Shown: positions 20,926 to 31,890, numbered from the stretch's first letter. The stretch: 64,000 bases of DNA from Rhynchopus euleeides (GCA_963210315.1 OY723312.1:496001-560000); one strand, 5' to 3'. Notes: a model not told the origin generated them from the sequence alone. A program made the numbers and translations.

Positions 20926-22143
20926 CCCCCAAAAAAGGGGGGAAAACCCCCCAAGAAAAAATGGTGTTGCTGAAAGGCCCAAATTGCGTAGTTCGTGCGT
21001 AGTTTTGCGTAGTTTGTGCGTACATTGTGCATAAGCAATAATGCCACTTTTTTATTCTCTCCTGTGGGAAACACGCTACCTCCAATACAGAGCCCAGACT
21101 GCACCAACACTACCACCGGCCTCGTCCCAGACCTTGTGGTGCCCATTTCCTGATGTAGGGGGCCTCCATGTGGCCCAAATATCCACCCAGGCCCTCTGGT
21201 TTGCAGGAAGTCATCCTTCTGACTGCTGCGGAAGGACCTGTCTCTGGAGGCCCTAGGAGCCTGGCTCGAGACTCACCAAACTAGGTTGTCCGAAGTCTCG
21301 AACGTCGGAAGACACATCAGTCAGCCCTCGCCCAGCTGCAGCGTTTGTTTGTCTGTACCTGGGACCAACAGATGACAACGCACCCTCAAGACAAGCCATA
21401 GAATGGGCTTACTTGACAGTGGCTGAAGGCTAAGGACACTGCCTGCGAAACCCCTTATCACTACAGAGCCGAGATTGTACCAAAACGCCCCCTAAAGGAG
21501 CCCCCTACTCGGGTGTTGCAAAACCCTGTTCCTTTGACTATTTGGAATCTGTGCGGATCGTAGTGGGGTCATTTCTGTGGTCGAGCTGTCAAGCTTCGTC
21601 CGTGAAACGTGGGTCTGGCCCAGGGGCTGGTCATAGGATGTGACTGAGAGGCAACCACACCAGCCCACCCAGCGGGACCCCCTCCTTGGGTGTTCCAAAA
21701 ACCCGTTATTTGGAACGTTTGGGATCTGTGCGGATCGCAGTGGGGTCGTTTTGGCCATGGGGTGTCCATTTACACCTCTTACTGGGAACACCAATTGGGT
21801 GAAACCACCCCCCCCTCATACCCCCCTACCCCCCGAGTACTCGGGGGGTAGGGGGGCCTGTGGAGGGCACACATTGTGATTTTCCGGCAAACAAACCCGT
21901 TTCTTTGCACGATACAGGTGATTCAGAGTGGTCCCTGACTGGGATTCGAAAATTTTCGGCAGTTTTTCAGCCTTTTTGAGCTAATTACTGGTCCCGCCCC
22001 AGTACAAAATAAAAAAGTGACATTACGAGGCCATATTGCGTAGTTCGTGCGTACTTGTGCGTAGTTCGTGCGCACATCATGCGAAGCACTTTCAGCAACA
22101 CCAAAAAACAGGGGGTTTTTTTTGGGGGTTTTTTTCCTGGGGC
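20926..22143. mobile_element. P: TIR element with GCGTAGTTCGTGCGTA subtermini
   Basis: Inverted TGGTGTTGCTGAAAG (20962-20976; inverse near 22089) is preceded on the outside by G/A-run blocks. Inside come duplicated TTGCGTAGTTCGTGCGTA motifs in opposite orientation at the two ends (20984-21020 and 22033-22070). The subterminal motif is shared with the Q elements. The interior has no recognisable transposase and carries the GTGCGGATCGTAGTGGGGTC repeat. Confidence 0.55.
21494..21795. repeat. GTGCGGATCGTAGTGGGGTC repeat, locus 1
   Basis: About two units of a ~180-bp sequence (TGGGATCTGTGCGGATCG… TGGGGTC.TTTTGG… GTGGGTCTGG… CCCACCCAGCGGGACCCC… CCAAAACCC). The same units occur at 44100-44370 and 61745-62200. 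The type is unclassified. Confidence 0.65.
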
Positions 22144-22202
22144 CGAAATCCTCAATCTCAATCATGATTTAAATATATCCCTGCGTACCTACCCCCCCCC
22201 CC

Positions 22203-23353
22203 TAGGGGGGGTCAAATGCCACCCTTTTACGTGGACAAACACGATTTTTCAAAAAACCGGCGCAGAGGCCCCAAAGCCCCCGTAAACCCTCCAAACCCCC
22301 CCAGATCGGTCCGGAAACCCATCGAACCCCACTTTTCCACCATTCCGGGCACCTCAGGTGCCCGAATTGGGGTACCTAAATTTTGTGCCACCGTTTGGTA
22401 CCGTACAGTGCCACTGTGTGGGAGGTTGGAAAAGAAAATGCCCCAACACACCACATCTGAGGGTTGCAATGCATGTTGCTTGCCAACCACGTCATCCGGT
22501 GGGTGTCAGGCGCTATGTAGGTGGCATTAGCCAGGTCTTCGATGTGTTCTGGCTTGTATATATACCTCCCTGCCACCATGCACCGGGAGGCTGCCTGTAG
22601 GTACGGAACAGTCCAGATGGTCGTGTGATTCCTGTGCAGCAGTGCTCCACAACCGGGATGTGTTGACAACGACTGTTGCAACACGAGCTGTACATTCCGG
22701 GAACACATGAAGTGCGCTGTCGTGGTACCCATTGTGCCAGAATTGGTAGTTGCTGCGGTCTACTTTGCCTGGCCCAAGAGCACTGGTACTGAACGGTGCA
22801 ATATGCGTGGCGAGGTGAATACAACGGAAGCGCGCAAAGTCAATACAGCTCTCGGATGGCGGGTGGTGGTGCCACTAGTGTGTGACGTTCACTCGAGGAT
22901 ACAACGCATCACAATGAATCAGCAACCGTGGACCGAGTACAATACGCTCTCTGTGGCTGGTGTGGGGGACAAAGGCAGTGCCTGTGCCGCAGGCAGGGAG
23001 GTATATATACAAGCCAGAACACATCGAAGACCTGGCTAATGCCACCTACATAGCGCCTGACACCCACCGGATGACGTGGTTGGCAAGCAACATGCATTGC
23101 AACCCTCAGATGTGGTGTGTTGGGGCATTTTCTTTTCCAACCTCCCACACAGTGGCACTGTACGGTACCAAACGGTGGCACAAAATTTAGGTACCCCAAT
23201 TCGGGCACCTGAGGTGCCCGGAATGGTGGAAAAGTGGGGTTCGATGGGTTTCCGGACCGATCTGGGGGGGTTTGGAGGGTTTACGGGGGCTTTGGGGCCT
23301 CTGCGCCGGTTTTTTGAAAAATCGTGTTTGTCACCCCCATTTGACCCCCCCTA
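22203..23353. mobile_element. FB2: fold-back element, inverted sister of FB1
   Basis: The same 1.15-kb palindromic element as 9256-10407 in the opposite orientation, with very few differences. The distinguishable ends are swapped accordingly. Its ORFs (22707-23039 plus; 22376-22732 minus) match those of FB1. The near identity implies recent transposition or conversion. Confidence 0.85.
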
Positions 23354-23393
23354 CCCCCCCCCCCCCCCTTGTAATTGTCCGCCCCCCCAAACC

Positions 23394-23444
23394 CCTTGTA
23401 ATTGTCCGCCTCGGGGCCTCCTCGGGGGGCGGACAATTACAAGG
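23394..23444. repeat. Hairpin with CCTTGTAATTGTCCGCC arms
   Basis: CCTTGTAATTGTCCGCC and its exact inverse GGCGGACAATTACAAGG enclose a short G-rich loop. An extra direct copy lies at 23367. A second pair forms the hairpin 23650-23727. Confidence 0.75.
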
Positions 23445-23649
23445 GTTATACTGGGTACTAAGGCCTGCAGTGCGAGTGGTTGGCCTGCGTGACAAGGGTC
23501 TCTTAATCACCCCTCGCTACTCCCCTATCACCCCCTGGGGGGTGGTAGGGGTGAGTAGCGAGAACCCTGGCCACACAGAGCGCACAAACACTATGGAATG
23601 TGCCTCTGTTGTGTTGTGTGCACGCTGCAGCCAGTGGTACAGGCTAATC

Positions 23650-23727
23650 CCTTGTAATTGTCCGCCTGACCTTGTAATTGTCCGTTTCGGCCAAAAATGC
23701 CAAAATAGGGCGGACAATTACAAGGGG
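23650..23727. repeat. Second CCTTGTAATTGTCCGCC hairpin
   Basis: CCCTTGTAATTGTCCGCC at 23649 and a second direct copy at about 23670 pair with GGGCGGACAATTACAAGG at 23709-23726. Between the two hairpins, 23514-23562 is another near-perfect hairpin (CGCTACTCCCC…GGGGTGAGTAGCG). Confidence 0.7.
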
Positions 23728-23806
23728 GTGGGTAGGTATCTGGTATATTATAATATATTACGGCTTACGGTCTACGTAGAGTTTTGGGTATTTATTAGAG
23801 TCTCGG

Positions 23807-23915
23807 GGGGGCCCTCGCTACGAGTCACTGTGAGTCACGAGTCGTCAGTTGTCAGCCAAACATGGCTGACTTCTCACTTTTTCTCACTCAGTCACACTTG
23901 GTAGCGAGGGCCCCC
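23807..23915. mobile_element. H1 hairpin mini-element, TSD CGG
   Basis: A 109-bp element, inverted relative to the copy at 346, with perfect 15-bp ends. CGG flanks both sides (23804-23806 and 23916-23918). Confidence 0.87.
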
Positions 23916-23960
23916 CGGGATTCAGCCAGATTTATTAGAGTTCTAATTAGGCGATTATTA

Positions 23961-24069
23961 GGGGGCCTTCGCTACCAAGTGTGACTGAGTGAGAAAAAGT
24001 GAGCCACGGCCCACTTCCCCTCACTGGCTGACGAGCTGTGACGAGCAGTGACTGGTAGCGAGGGCCCCC
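23961..24069. mobile_element. H1 hairpin mini-element, variant B, TSD TTA
   Basis: 109 bp, flanked by TTA at 23958-23960 and 24070-24072, 45 bp from the previous insertion and in the opposite orientation. Confidence 0.87.
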
Positions 24070-24569
24070 TTAGAGTCAAAATGAATTTATTAGAGTCTGA
24101 TTAGGCGATTATTAGGGTATAATTAGACTCTAATAATCACCTAATAATCGCCTAATTAGAGTGATGTGCCTGTGTTGTGGGGAGAGGAAGTGGTCACGAA
24201 AAGGGGCAGGAAGGCTCTTGGGTTCTGGGAGAGTGTGCCTGCGCGCGTCCTGTCGATCTGTGTATGCTTGGGAGCGCAGCAGCCTCTACAGTTGCTTCTG
24301 TGGGGAACGTATCTGTGAGAAACCTTTGGCTGGGCACCCTCCCAAGTGCAAGAGCGTTCCCGTTCGCTCCAAGAGCGGAGGCACCTTCCTTTCGAGGATG
24401 TGTGGGACCACACCGAGCACGATGCGCCACCTCATTGTCGACACAGTTTTGGCCTTCTGAGAGTCTTGACTTGGAGGCGTCATTGCTCATATCAACGTCG
24501 ATCATTGCCACATTCGCGTTGCTGTCGATCCGCAGGGTTGACATCGGGAAAGAACAGCCCGGCACCTCC

Positions 24570-24732
24570 CACCAAGGTCCCGGGCATGACCTTAAACTGC
24601 CCAGGCTTCTCATACCATGACGGGCACTTGTGCCAGGGAATGAAACAGCAGGGGTGGCTCCCCTGGACCATCAAGGGTGCTTGCATCAGGAGTCCTGAAC
24701 AGATGGCGAGGCGTCTCCGTGATCCCTTGTAG
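24570..24732 (+). pseudogene. Decayed coding repeat with TLNC motif, copy 2
   Basis: The plus frame reads VPGMTLNCPG..YHDGHLCQGM and continues about 25 more residues to a stop at 24732. It parallels the minus-strand peptide at 2935-3065. A third fragment (VLGTTLNYL) is at 32795-32830. It lies inside element V. Confidence 0.35.
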
Positions 24733-25859
24733 GCATGGCAAGCCACTCTGGTAGCACCAGGGCAGAAACGGCGCCAAGGGTAAAACCAAGTCTATAGACT
24801 CATACGAACCTAGATCATGATCACTACGAGCAGCCTTCGGGTCGCGTCTAGAAGTAGTTGACACTCTCCCACCCGACGCGCATGTGCAGGGCCCCCGAAG
24901 TAAACAAAAATAACAGCTGCAGGCCGGTGGGAGGTAGCTCTTCTGCCACAGCCACTTCTCCTGCGTGGCCTGGAGTAGGTGGCCTTCTTCCCCTTCGGCT
25001 TTGCCGCCGGCTTCGGTGCATGTTTATGTTTGCAACCTCATGCAATGAAGGGACTCGAACACAAAGGAGCAGCAGTACCCGCAGCAGGCAGTGTTTACGT
25101 ACGGTGCCTGCTGCGAGAAGAGCCACATCTCACCTCCGCACAGGTCGTGTGCGTGTCTGTCACCACAACCTCTCCACAATGTTTCATCCAAACGTGCGCT
25201 GTAATGTGACTATGGAGCGTCTGATTTTCACAGATACCTTCTGTGCAGGCTTTGGGTTCCTCACTTGCCGGACCTTGGCAGGGTGCTGCTGCTGCTGACG
25301 GAGCTCTCAGACACTGCCCGCTTCGGCATATCGCCCCTCTCCCCCGGCTCGCGCCTGTAACGCGTGGTCTGGGCGCTTTCTCTTGGGTGTAATCTCACCT
25401 CGAAATGCTCTCAATAACACCCTAATTAGACTCTAATTAGAGCATAATTAGAGTATTAGAGTGTAGTTAGAGTTTCTGAAACTCTAATTATACTCTAATA
25501 AATCTTGGGTTAGAGTCTAAGTAGACTCTACGTAGACCGTAAGCCATAATATATGCGATAATAATTATCGTTTGCACTGTATGCCTAGAGGGGAGCAAGC
25601 ACGGAAGTGCTGCAGGCATGCGGGAGATTGATGCTGCGTTGCTCATGCGGAAGAGGACATGCACCAAAGGGCACTGTCGACTCTGTGTGTGCCGTGCTGT
25701 GCGACGTGGTGGCGGCACGCCTCGAGAGCAAGCACGGCCTGCTCAGCACAGCCGCAGTGGACAAAGCCTCTGCCTGACGGTGCTGCCTGCATGCACGAAA
25801 CATGTGTGTTGTCCGCAAATCAGTATAAATGGGGAGGGGGAAAAAAGGGGGGGGGGGGG

Positions 25860-25945
25860 AGTGAAATAGAAGTAGAAGGAAGCACAATAATGATCTCCCT
25901 TCAACTCGTTATGCAGGTTGTGTCTGAAACCCAGTGTTTTTTGTG
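25860..25945 (-). repeat. S dispersed repeat, copy 5
   Basis: GAAGTAGAAGGAAGCACAAT, then CTCCCTTCAACTCGTTATGC, then AACCCAGTGTT, aligning with 11840-11925. Confidence 0.5.
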
Positions 25946-26399
25946 ATTGTGGTGCGTGGAAAATTGGGCTGTGATGGCATGCATAGGGGGGTGTCGATTC
26001 TGGACAAAAAATAAATTTTTTCAAAAAAAAAACCGAAAAATCGGGGGAAAATGCTGAAAAATGGCAAAAAAAAGAGTATAAGGAGTTGGGTCCAGTTTAG
26101 CAAAGTCGTCATATTTTTCGGGTGTTTTTTTGAATGGGACACCCGAAGAACCCGTTGAGACGTGAATGACATCGTGAACATATCTGCCAGAGAATCCTCA
26201 AGCTTCGTGCCTCAAGAACGTGGGACAACACGGCGCTGCAGGCGCATCCTGGGCCGCAGACCAGCAAGCCGGCAAAATAGCCAAGGCCGCCTACACGGCG
26301 AGCCTTCTACAGATTCCAGATTGCTCAAACGAGCGTGTCCAGGAAGCTTGAGCTTTGGGTGGGGACGGGATGAAGTCATGGGGGGGGGGGGGGGGGCGG

Positions 26400-28622
26400 G
26401 GGTGGCTGGGGGGAACCTCTAGAGGTAGGGGGCAACCCATTAGTGGCTGGGGGGAACCTCTAGAGGTAGGGGGCAACCTATTGGTGGCTGGGGGGAACCT
26501 CTAGAGGTAGGTGGCAACCCGTTAGTGACTGGGGGGAACCTCTAGAGGTAGGTGGCAACCCATTGGTGGCTGGGGGGAACCTCTAGAGGTAGGTGGCAAC
26601 CCATTAGTGGCTGGGGGGAACCTCTAGAGGTAGGTGGCAACCCATTAGTGACTGGGGGGAACCTCTAGAGGTAGGTGGCAACCCATTGGTGGCTGGGGGG
26701 AACCTCTAGAGGTAGGTGGCAACCCGTTAGTGACTGGGGGGAACCTCTAGAGGTAGGTGGCAACCCATTGGTGGCTGGGGGGAACCTCTAGAGGTAGGTG
26801 GCAACCCGTTAGTGACTGGGGGGAACCTCTAGAGGTAGGTGGCAACCCATTGGTGGCTGGGGGGAACCTCTAGAGGTAGGGGGCAACCTATTGGTGGCTG
26901 GGGGGAACCTCTAGAGGTAGGTGGCAACCCATTAGTGACTGGGGGGAACCTCTAGAGGTAGGTGGCAACCCATTGGTGGCTGGGGGGAACCTCTAGAGGT
27001 AGGGGGCAACCTATTGGTGGCTGGGGGGAACCTCTAGAGGTAGGTGGCAACCCATTGGTGGCTGGGGGGAACCTCTAGAGGTATGTGGCAACCCATTGGT
27101 GGCTGGGGGGAACCTCTAGAGGTAGGGGGCAACCTATTGGTGGCTGGGGGGAACCTCTAGAGGTAGGTGGCAACCCATTAGTGGCTGGGGGGAACCTCTA
27201 GAGGTAGGGGGCAACCCATTGGTGGCTGGGGGGAACCTCTAGAGGTCGGGGGCAACCCATTAGTGGCTGGGGGGAACCTCTAGAGGTAGGGGGCAACCTA
27301 TTTGTGGGTGGGGGGAACCCCTAGAGGCAGGGGGTAACCCATTTGTGGCTGGGGGGAACCCCTAGAGGCAAGGGGTAAGACATTTGTGGCTGGGGGGAAC
27401 CCCTAGAGGCAGGGGGTAACCCGTTTGTGGGTGGGGGGAACCCCTAGAGGTAGGGGGTAACCCATTTGTGGCTGGGGGGAACCCCTAGAGGTAGGGGGTA
27501 ACCCATTTGTGGGTGGGGGGAACCCCTAGAGGTAGGGGGTAACCCGTTTGTGGGTGGGGGGAACCCCTAGAGGCAGGGGGTAACCCATTTGTGGGTGGGG
27601 GGAACCCCTAGAGGTAGGGGGTAACCCATTTGTGGCTGGGGGGAACCCCTAGAGGTAGGGGGTAACCCGTTTGTGGGTGGGGGGAACCCCTAGAGGCAGG
27701 GGGTAACCCATTTGTGGCTGGGGGGAACCCCTAGAGGTAGGGGGTAACCCGTTTGTGGGTGGGGGGAACCCCTAGAGGTAGGGGGTAACCCATTTGTGGC
27801 TGGGGGGAACCCCTAGAGGTAGGGGGTAACCCATTTGTGGGTGGGGGGAACCCCTAGTGGTAGGGGGTAACCCGTTTGTGGGTGGGGGGAACCCCTAGAG
27901 GCAGGGGGTAACCCATTTGTGGGTGGGGGGAACCCCTAGAGGTAGGGGGTAACCCGTTTCTGGGTGGGGGGAACCCCTAGAGGTAGGGGGTAACCCATTT
28001 GTGGGTGGGGGGAACCCCTAGAGGTAGGGGGTAACCCGTTTGTGGCTGGGGGGAACCCCTAGAGGTAGGGGGTAACCCATTTGTGGCTGGGGGGAACCCC
28101 TAGAGGTAGGGGGTAACCCATTTGTGGCTGGGGGGAACCCCTAGAGGTAGGGGGTAACCCGTTTCTGGGTGGGGGGAACCCCTAGAGGTAGGGGGTAACC
28201 CATTTGTGGGTGGGGGGAACCCCTAGAGGTAGGGGGTAACCCGTTTGTGGCTGGGGGGAACCCCTAGAGGTAGGGGGTAACCCATTTGTGGCTGGGGGGA
28301 ACCCCTAGAGGTAGGGGGTAACCCATTTGTGGCTGGGGGGAACCCCTAGAGGTAGGGGGTAACCCATTTGTGGGTGGGGGGAACCCCTAGAGGTAGGGGG
28401 TAACCCGTTTGTGGGTGGGGGGAACCCCTAGAGGTAGGGGGTAACCCGTTTGTGGGTGGGGGGAACCCCTAGAGGCAGGGGGTAACCCATTTGTGGCTGG
28501 GGGGAACCCCTAGAGGTAGGGGGTATCCCATTTGTGGGTGGGGGGAACCCCTAGAGGTAGGGGGTAACCCGTTTGTGGGTGGGGGGAACCCCTAGAGGCA
28601 GGGGGTAACCCGTTTGTGGGTG
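26400..28622. repeat. Minisatellite A, 41-bp unit, about 54 copies
   Basis: The unit is GGCTGGGGGGAACCTCTAGA followed by GGTAGGTGGCAACCCATTAGT. Two sub-arrays are distinct. Up to about 27300 the core is the palindrome CCTCTAGAGG with GGCAACC. Beyond it the core is CCCCTAGAGG with GGTAACC and TTTGTGGGT. Variants are interspersed in higher-order patterns. Each unit has a G6 run and G-rich neighbours, so the G-rich strand could form quadruplexes. Confidence 0.95.
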
Positions 28623-28624
28623 GG

Positions 28625-29770
28625 ACCATTTGTGGTAAATTTACTGGGTTCTGGTGCCCACCGCCTCCCCTTTTGAGCGTTTGAAACAGCGTTTCCGGGA
28701 CCCGGCACTGCTCGCAGTGGGCTCAAATGTCCAAAAACGACCCATTCTGGACCCCCCAAAAAAAAAATGCGAGCACCTCCCTCTTGGCACGCCGGTCTTA
28801 CGACAACCCTGCCTGTTTCTGGTGCTGGGAAAAAAACGGAAAAAAACGGAAAATCAGGGTGTCGATTTTGGGATTTTCCGTTTTTTCGTTTTCTGTTTTT
28901 TTTCCGGATTTTTTTCGTCGATTTTTGACCAAGTCGCAGCCAGCGTCCACAGGCGGAAAAAACGAAAAAAAAGGAAAAAACGGAAAAAAACGGAAAAAAT
29001 CGACACCCCCCATAAACGCCTTTTAGTTCCCAGTATCAGACGTCAAGGCACTCATCTGTGGAAATGCGTGCGTAACCAGTGCCATCATTGTAACCAGGTT
29101 CATGTAGCCCATGTGACCTGATGTGGAGTTGCATGTTAGCTTGTCCGTTACAAAACAGAGGAACATTCAGGGGGTGGGGCAAAAAGCTTTTTATGATAGC
29201 AGTTTCGGCTGCCAACCCACGACCGTCCCATGAGGACGCGCACCATATGAAAAGGGGGGGGGGGGCAGTGGGCACTCATCAATCGCATTCAGTAAACTTG
29301 TTTAAGCACCTTCGGTGCGACTAGGGAGTCAAGGGAGGACTAGAGAAGACGACTTCCCTGTGCGTATTTGTTTTTCTACCACTTGCAGCAACAGTTTTCT
29401 TGCAAGGTTGGAAGGGGGGCGAACGGAACAAACACCACCCTTCATCAGGCCAACGAGTGGTGTTTTGCTCCCTGCCTTCGCCCCTCCGTACGTCAGCTTT
29501 TGCACTGAACGGTGCCTAATGCAACGGAAAAGCGGTGGCTGAGTTACCCCCATCTCCCACGAGACGCGTTTTTTGATATTGATGTTTTGTGTCTTATGTC
29601 CGACCGAAGACTCCCAAGACCACCGCCACACGTGTGGTGTGCCCTGCGTGATCTGCACCGCACAGCTTCCCTGCGAAAAGCCATGAGAAGGGGTATGAAA
29701 GACGGAATTCAGAGTGACGGTTCCCCCCGAGTATAGTGCGAGAGAAATAAAATGGCGGAGCAAGCAGTGA
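28625..29770. other. Gene-free stretch with one long hairpin
   Basis: 28857-29008 is an imperfect hairpin (GGTGTCGATTTTGGG… CGGAAAAAATCGACACC) rich in CGGAAAAAA. 29385-29450 is a diverged piece of segmental repeat R (GGTTGGA.GGGGG…CACCACCCTTCATCAGG). The rest is probably 3' flank of the receptor gene. Confidence 0.5.
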
Positions 29771-29772
29771 CA

Positions 29773-31722
29773 CTAGCTGCTGTTAGTTGCAGGGAGACCG
29801 TCGACATCTGTTTCAACAGCTGCCACAGTGGCAGGCTGCAGACGGAGGGAACCTTCCGGAAACAGCATGTACGAGGCCTTCGGGAGTTCCCGCAGAAAGC
29901 TGAGGTCATAAACGCCATCCGAGGTGGTGACATTGTCTGGAATCTTCTCCAGCAGGTCGCTGGCAGGGCAGCCGACACCAAGCTGATCGTGCGAAAGGTA
30001 GTCTGCAATCAAGCGGTTCACTGTGATGGTGGGATGCATCTCCTGCAAGTTCTGCAGCTCGTACATCCACTCATTCGTGCCCACAATCATAAACTCGACC
30101 ACATGGTACACTGGGACCTTCCTGTGGCGTGTGCTGTTGTGCTGAGAGCACACCCGAACCATTGCGCGTAGAACTCCCACAACATCGGGAAAATTATGCA
30201 GAGACGCGTGATCGACTATGTTGTTGACATTCATAAGCCTGGCCACATTGGCAAGTCCTTCGGCCTGCCGCACCACAGTGCCCACATGCACGTAGCCACG
30301 GTGATGGCTGCCACCAACGTTGCCGCACAGGTCTCTGCCTGAAGATACGCCCATTGCCACGGTGTAGTCCCCTGTCGGGCGCTTCAGGTAGTTGATGAAT
30401 TCCAGTGCGTGCTTGCCACGGCTGTGATGTTTGTATGACACGAAGTACACACCCGCAGCCGACATGCTGACACAGCCACCAGTGGCATTCGCAACAGTGC
30501 TGATGGCGTCTGAGAGATCACAAAACATAGCCGTTAGGTCTCCGGTAAAGCTTGTCGCCGCGGCCTTTGCCTTTGGTGGAACGATCGTGAGGCACACCAT
30601 CGCAACCTGCTGCCATTCCAGCCCGACAGCGAGCCTCCCCTTCAGGTCGACCATCTGACTGGCCGAGCGCGACAGGCATGAGTCGGTAGTGCGTGCAGTG
30701 CGTCCTGCCGAGGTCGATATTGTATCATTGTCGTCATCGTCTCCGTCAACGTTGCTAATAATATGTGCCGGAAGATACGGCTTGTACAGCTTCAGGTTGT
30801 TGGCGATGGTGATGAAGCCCCTCTGCAGCTCGTCGGGGTTCTCCAGCTGGTTCAGGTACTCCACATCTGAAAGATTGAAACGGGAAATGGCGTCTGCCGT
30901 CTCCTCAGCCACAAGCTGCCTCTGCCGCAGCTCCTCAAACTTCGACAACGAGCGGCAGTACGTGTGGGTCGTGTGCGCAAGTACCCCCGCCAAGATGGCC
31001 ACGACACAGAAACCAAGCACAGTGAGCCAGAGGCTGCTCATCCTCGCCCCGTCCATGGTGCCCGCACGTGCTTTCGACAGCACAAAGAACTGGTCCAAGG
31101 GGTCCATGATCCCAGCCTTCTCACGGTGGTAGTCCAGCCCGTGCACGAGGCCCATTGCGTAGTCTTGATCCGGAGGTGCGCTGCTGCTGAACTGCAGCAG
31201 CTTGTCGGGTGCCATGCCTGTCGTGTTCACAGCGACGTGCGGATCCGTCGGGCGGTATAACCCAACCATCGCGTGGTATGCGACGGTCTCCAGGTTGATC
31301 AACGCGTCGCTCCGGCTCTTGGCAAGCGTGACGAGACTCAGTTCCTCCTCAGTGAAGCCAGCTGCTTCCATGCGTGACGCAAGCGAGGCAGGAGCGGTCA
31401 ACGCTCTCGGCGGCCCCCCAAGAACGTACAGGTCCCAGTAGATGCGGTATGGGTCCACCGGCAGTGGCGCCTTGCCGTCGCGGATCGCGATCACCTGGTT
31501 GAAGTAGTCCCAGTATGACGCGTTCCCTGTCACGGTAAACGTCCGGACGAAGCGTGTCAGGTCGTCAGAGCTCTGACGCAGCTCTATCACCAGCTGGATG
31601 GTGTTGATCAGCTTTTCCTTTTCTTCTTCGGCCTTGATACGCGACTGGTACGACAGCACCACAATGACGACCAGCAGTGCCAGGCAGCACACGTTCAGTA
31701 TCGGTCCCCACGCGATTTTCAT
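29773..31722 (-). CDS. Two-pass membrane receptor with degenerate class III cyclase domain
   Basis: 649 aa, one exon. The start is the ATG before MKIAWGPILN, directly ahead of transmembrane segment 1 (about 7-26). Residues 28-230 form an extracytoplasmic sensor-like region with helical, CHASE3/4-helix-like features (SDDLTRFVRTFTVTGN at 52-67). Transmembrane segment 2 spans about 232-250. A linker with LKLYKPYLP (310-318) precedes a cyclase-homology domain (about 365-520) recognisable by GNVGGSHHRGYVHVGTVV (467-484). The catalytic residues are missing: the first metal-binding Asp block reads AMVCLTIVP, the second (normally GD) reads SAAGVYF, and the Asn/Arg transition-state pair is lost. It is therefore probably a pseudo-cyclase that signals by binding or dimerisation. 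The open frame continues upstream with a Cys-rich stretch but crosses a pyrimidine-rich tract ending CACAG, a likely splice acceptor. Confidence 0.82.
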   Translation of the reverse strand: MKIAWGPILNVCCLALLVVIVVLSYQSRIKAEEEKEKLINTIQLVIELRQSSDDLTRFVRTFTVTGNASYWDYFNQVIAIRDGKAPLPVDPYRIYWDLYVLGGPPRALTAPASLASRMEAAGFTEEELSLVTLAKSRSDALINLETVAYHAMVGLYRPTDPHVAVNTTGMAPDKLLQFSSSAPPDQDYAMGLVHGLDYHREKAGIMDPLDQFFVLSKARAGTMDGARMSSLWLTVLGFCVVAILAGVLAHTTHTYCRSLSKFEELRQRQLVAEETADAISRFNLSDVEYLNQLENPDELQRGFITIANNLKLYKPYLPAHIISNVDGDDDDNDTISTSAGRTARTTDSCLSRSASQMVDLKGRLAVGLEWQQVAMVCLTIVPPKAKAAATSFTGDLTAMFCDLSDAISTVANATGGCVSMSAAGVYFVSYKHHSRGKHALEFINYLKRPTGDYTVAMGVSSGRDLCGNVGGSHHRGYVHVGTVVRQAEGLANVARLMNVNNIVDHASLHNFPDVVGVLRAMVRVCSQHNSTRHRKVPVYHVVEFMIVGTNEWMYELQNLQEMHPTITVNRLIADYLSHDQLGVGCPASDLLEKIPDNVTTSDGVYDLSFLRELPKASYMLFPEGSLRLQPATVAAVETDVDGLPATNSS

Positions 31723-31779
31723 ATTGATTGTTGTCGAGAGCACAACTGCACAAGGCCACCAGAAGGTCTCAGGCACTGC

Positions 31780-31890
31780 AATATGTGGTCTCAGCCAGAC
31801 CAAAGGAGGTCCTGTGTGATAGGCGGTGAGGCAACAGCAACAGCAACAGCGACGACAACAGGAACACAGACCGAAACAAGAGCAGGGGAT
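31780..31890 (-). promoter_or_regulatory. Pyrimidine tract and CACAG upstream of receptor gene
   Basis: On the minus strand a C/T-rich run with GCTGTTGCTGTTGCTGTTGC ends in TATCACACAG about 95 bases before the ATG. This is the expected form of a 3' splice acceptor, cis or trans. Confidence 0.45.

Larger units (their letters stand above)
23744..25560. mobile_element. V: AT-ended TIR element hosting two H1 copies
   Basis: GGCTTACGGTCTACGTAGAG at 23762-23781 is exactly inverted at 25526-25545, with AT-rich ATAATATATT outside and TTTATTAGAGT/CTAATTAG arrays inside. The interior (about 24160-25400) has normal composition and a decayed coding repeat (24570-24732). Two H1 mini-elements lie in its left subterminal region, so V is older than they are. 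Confidence 0.6.

Noticed and set aside
26400..28622. CRISPR-like regular array
   Set aside because: The units are contiguous 41-bp tandem repeats with no unique spacers, in a eukaryotic context.
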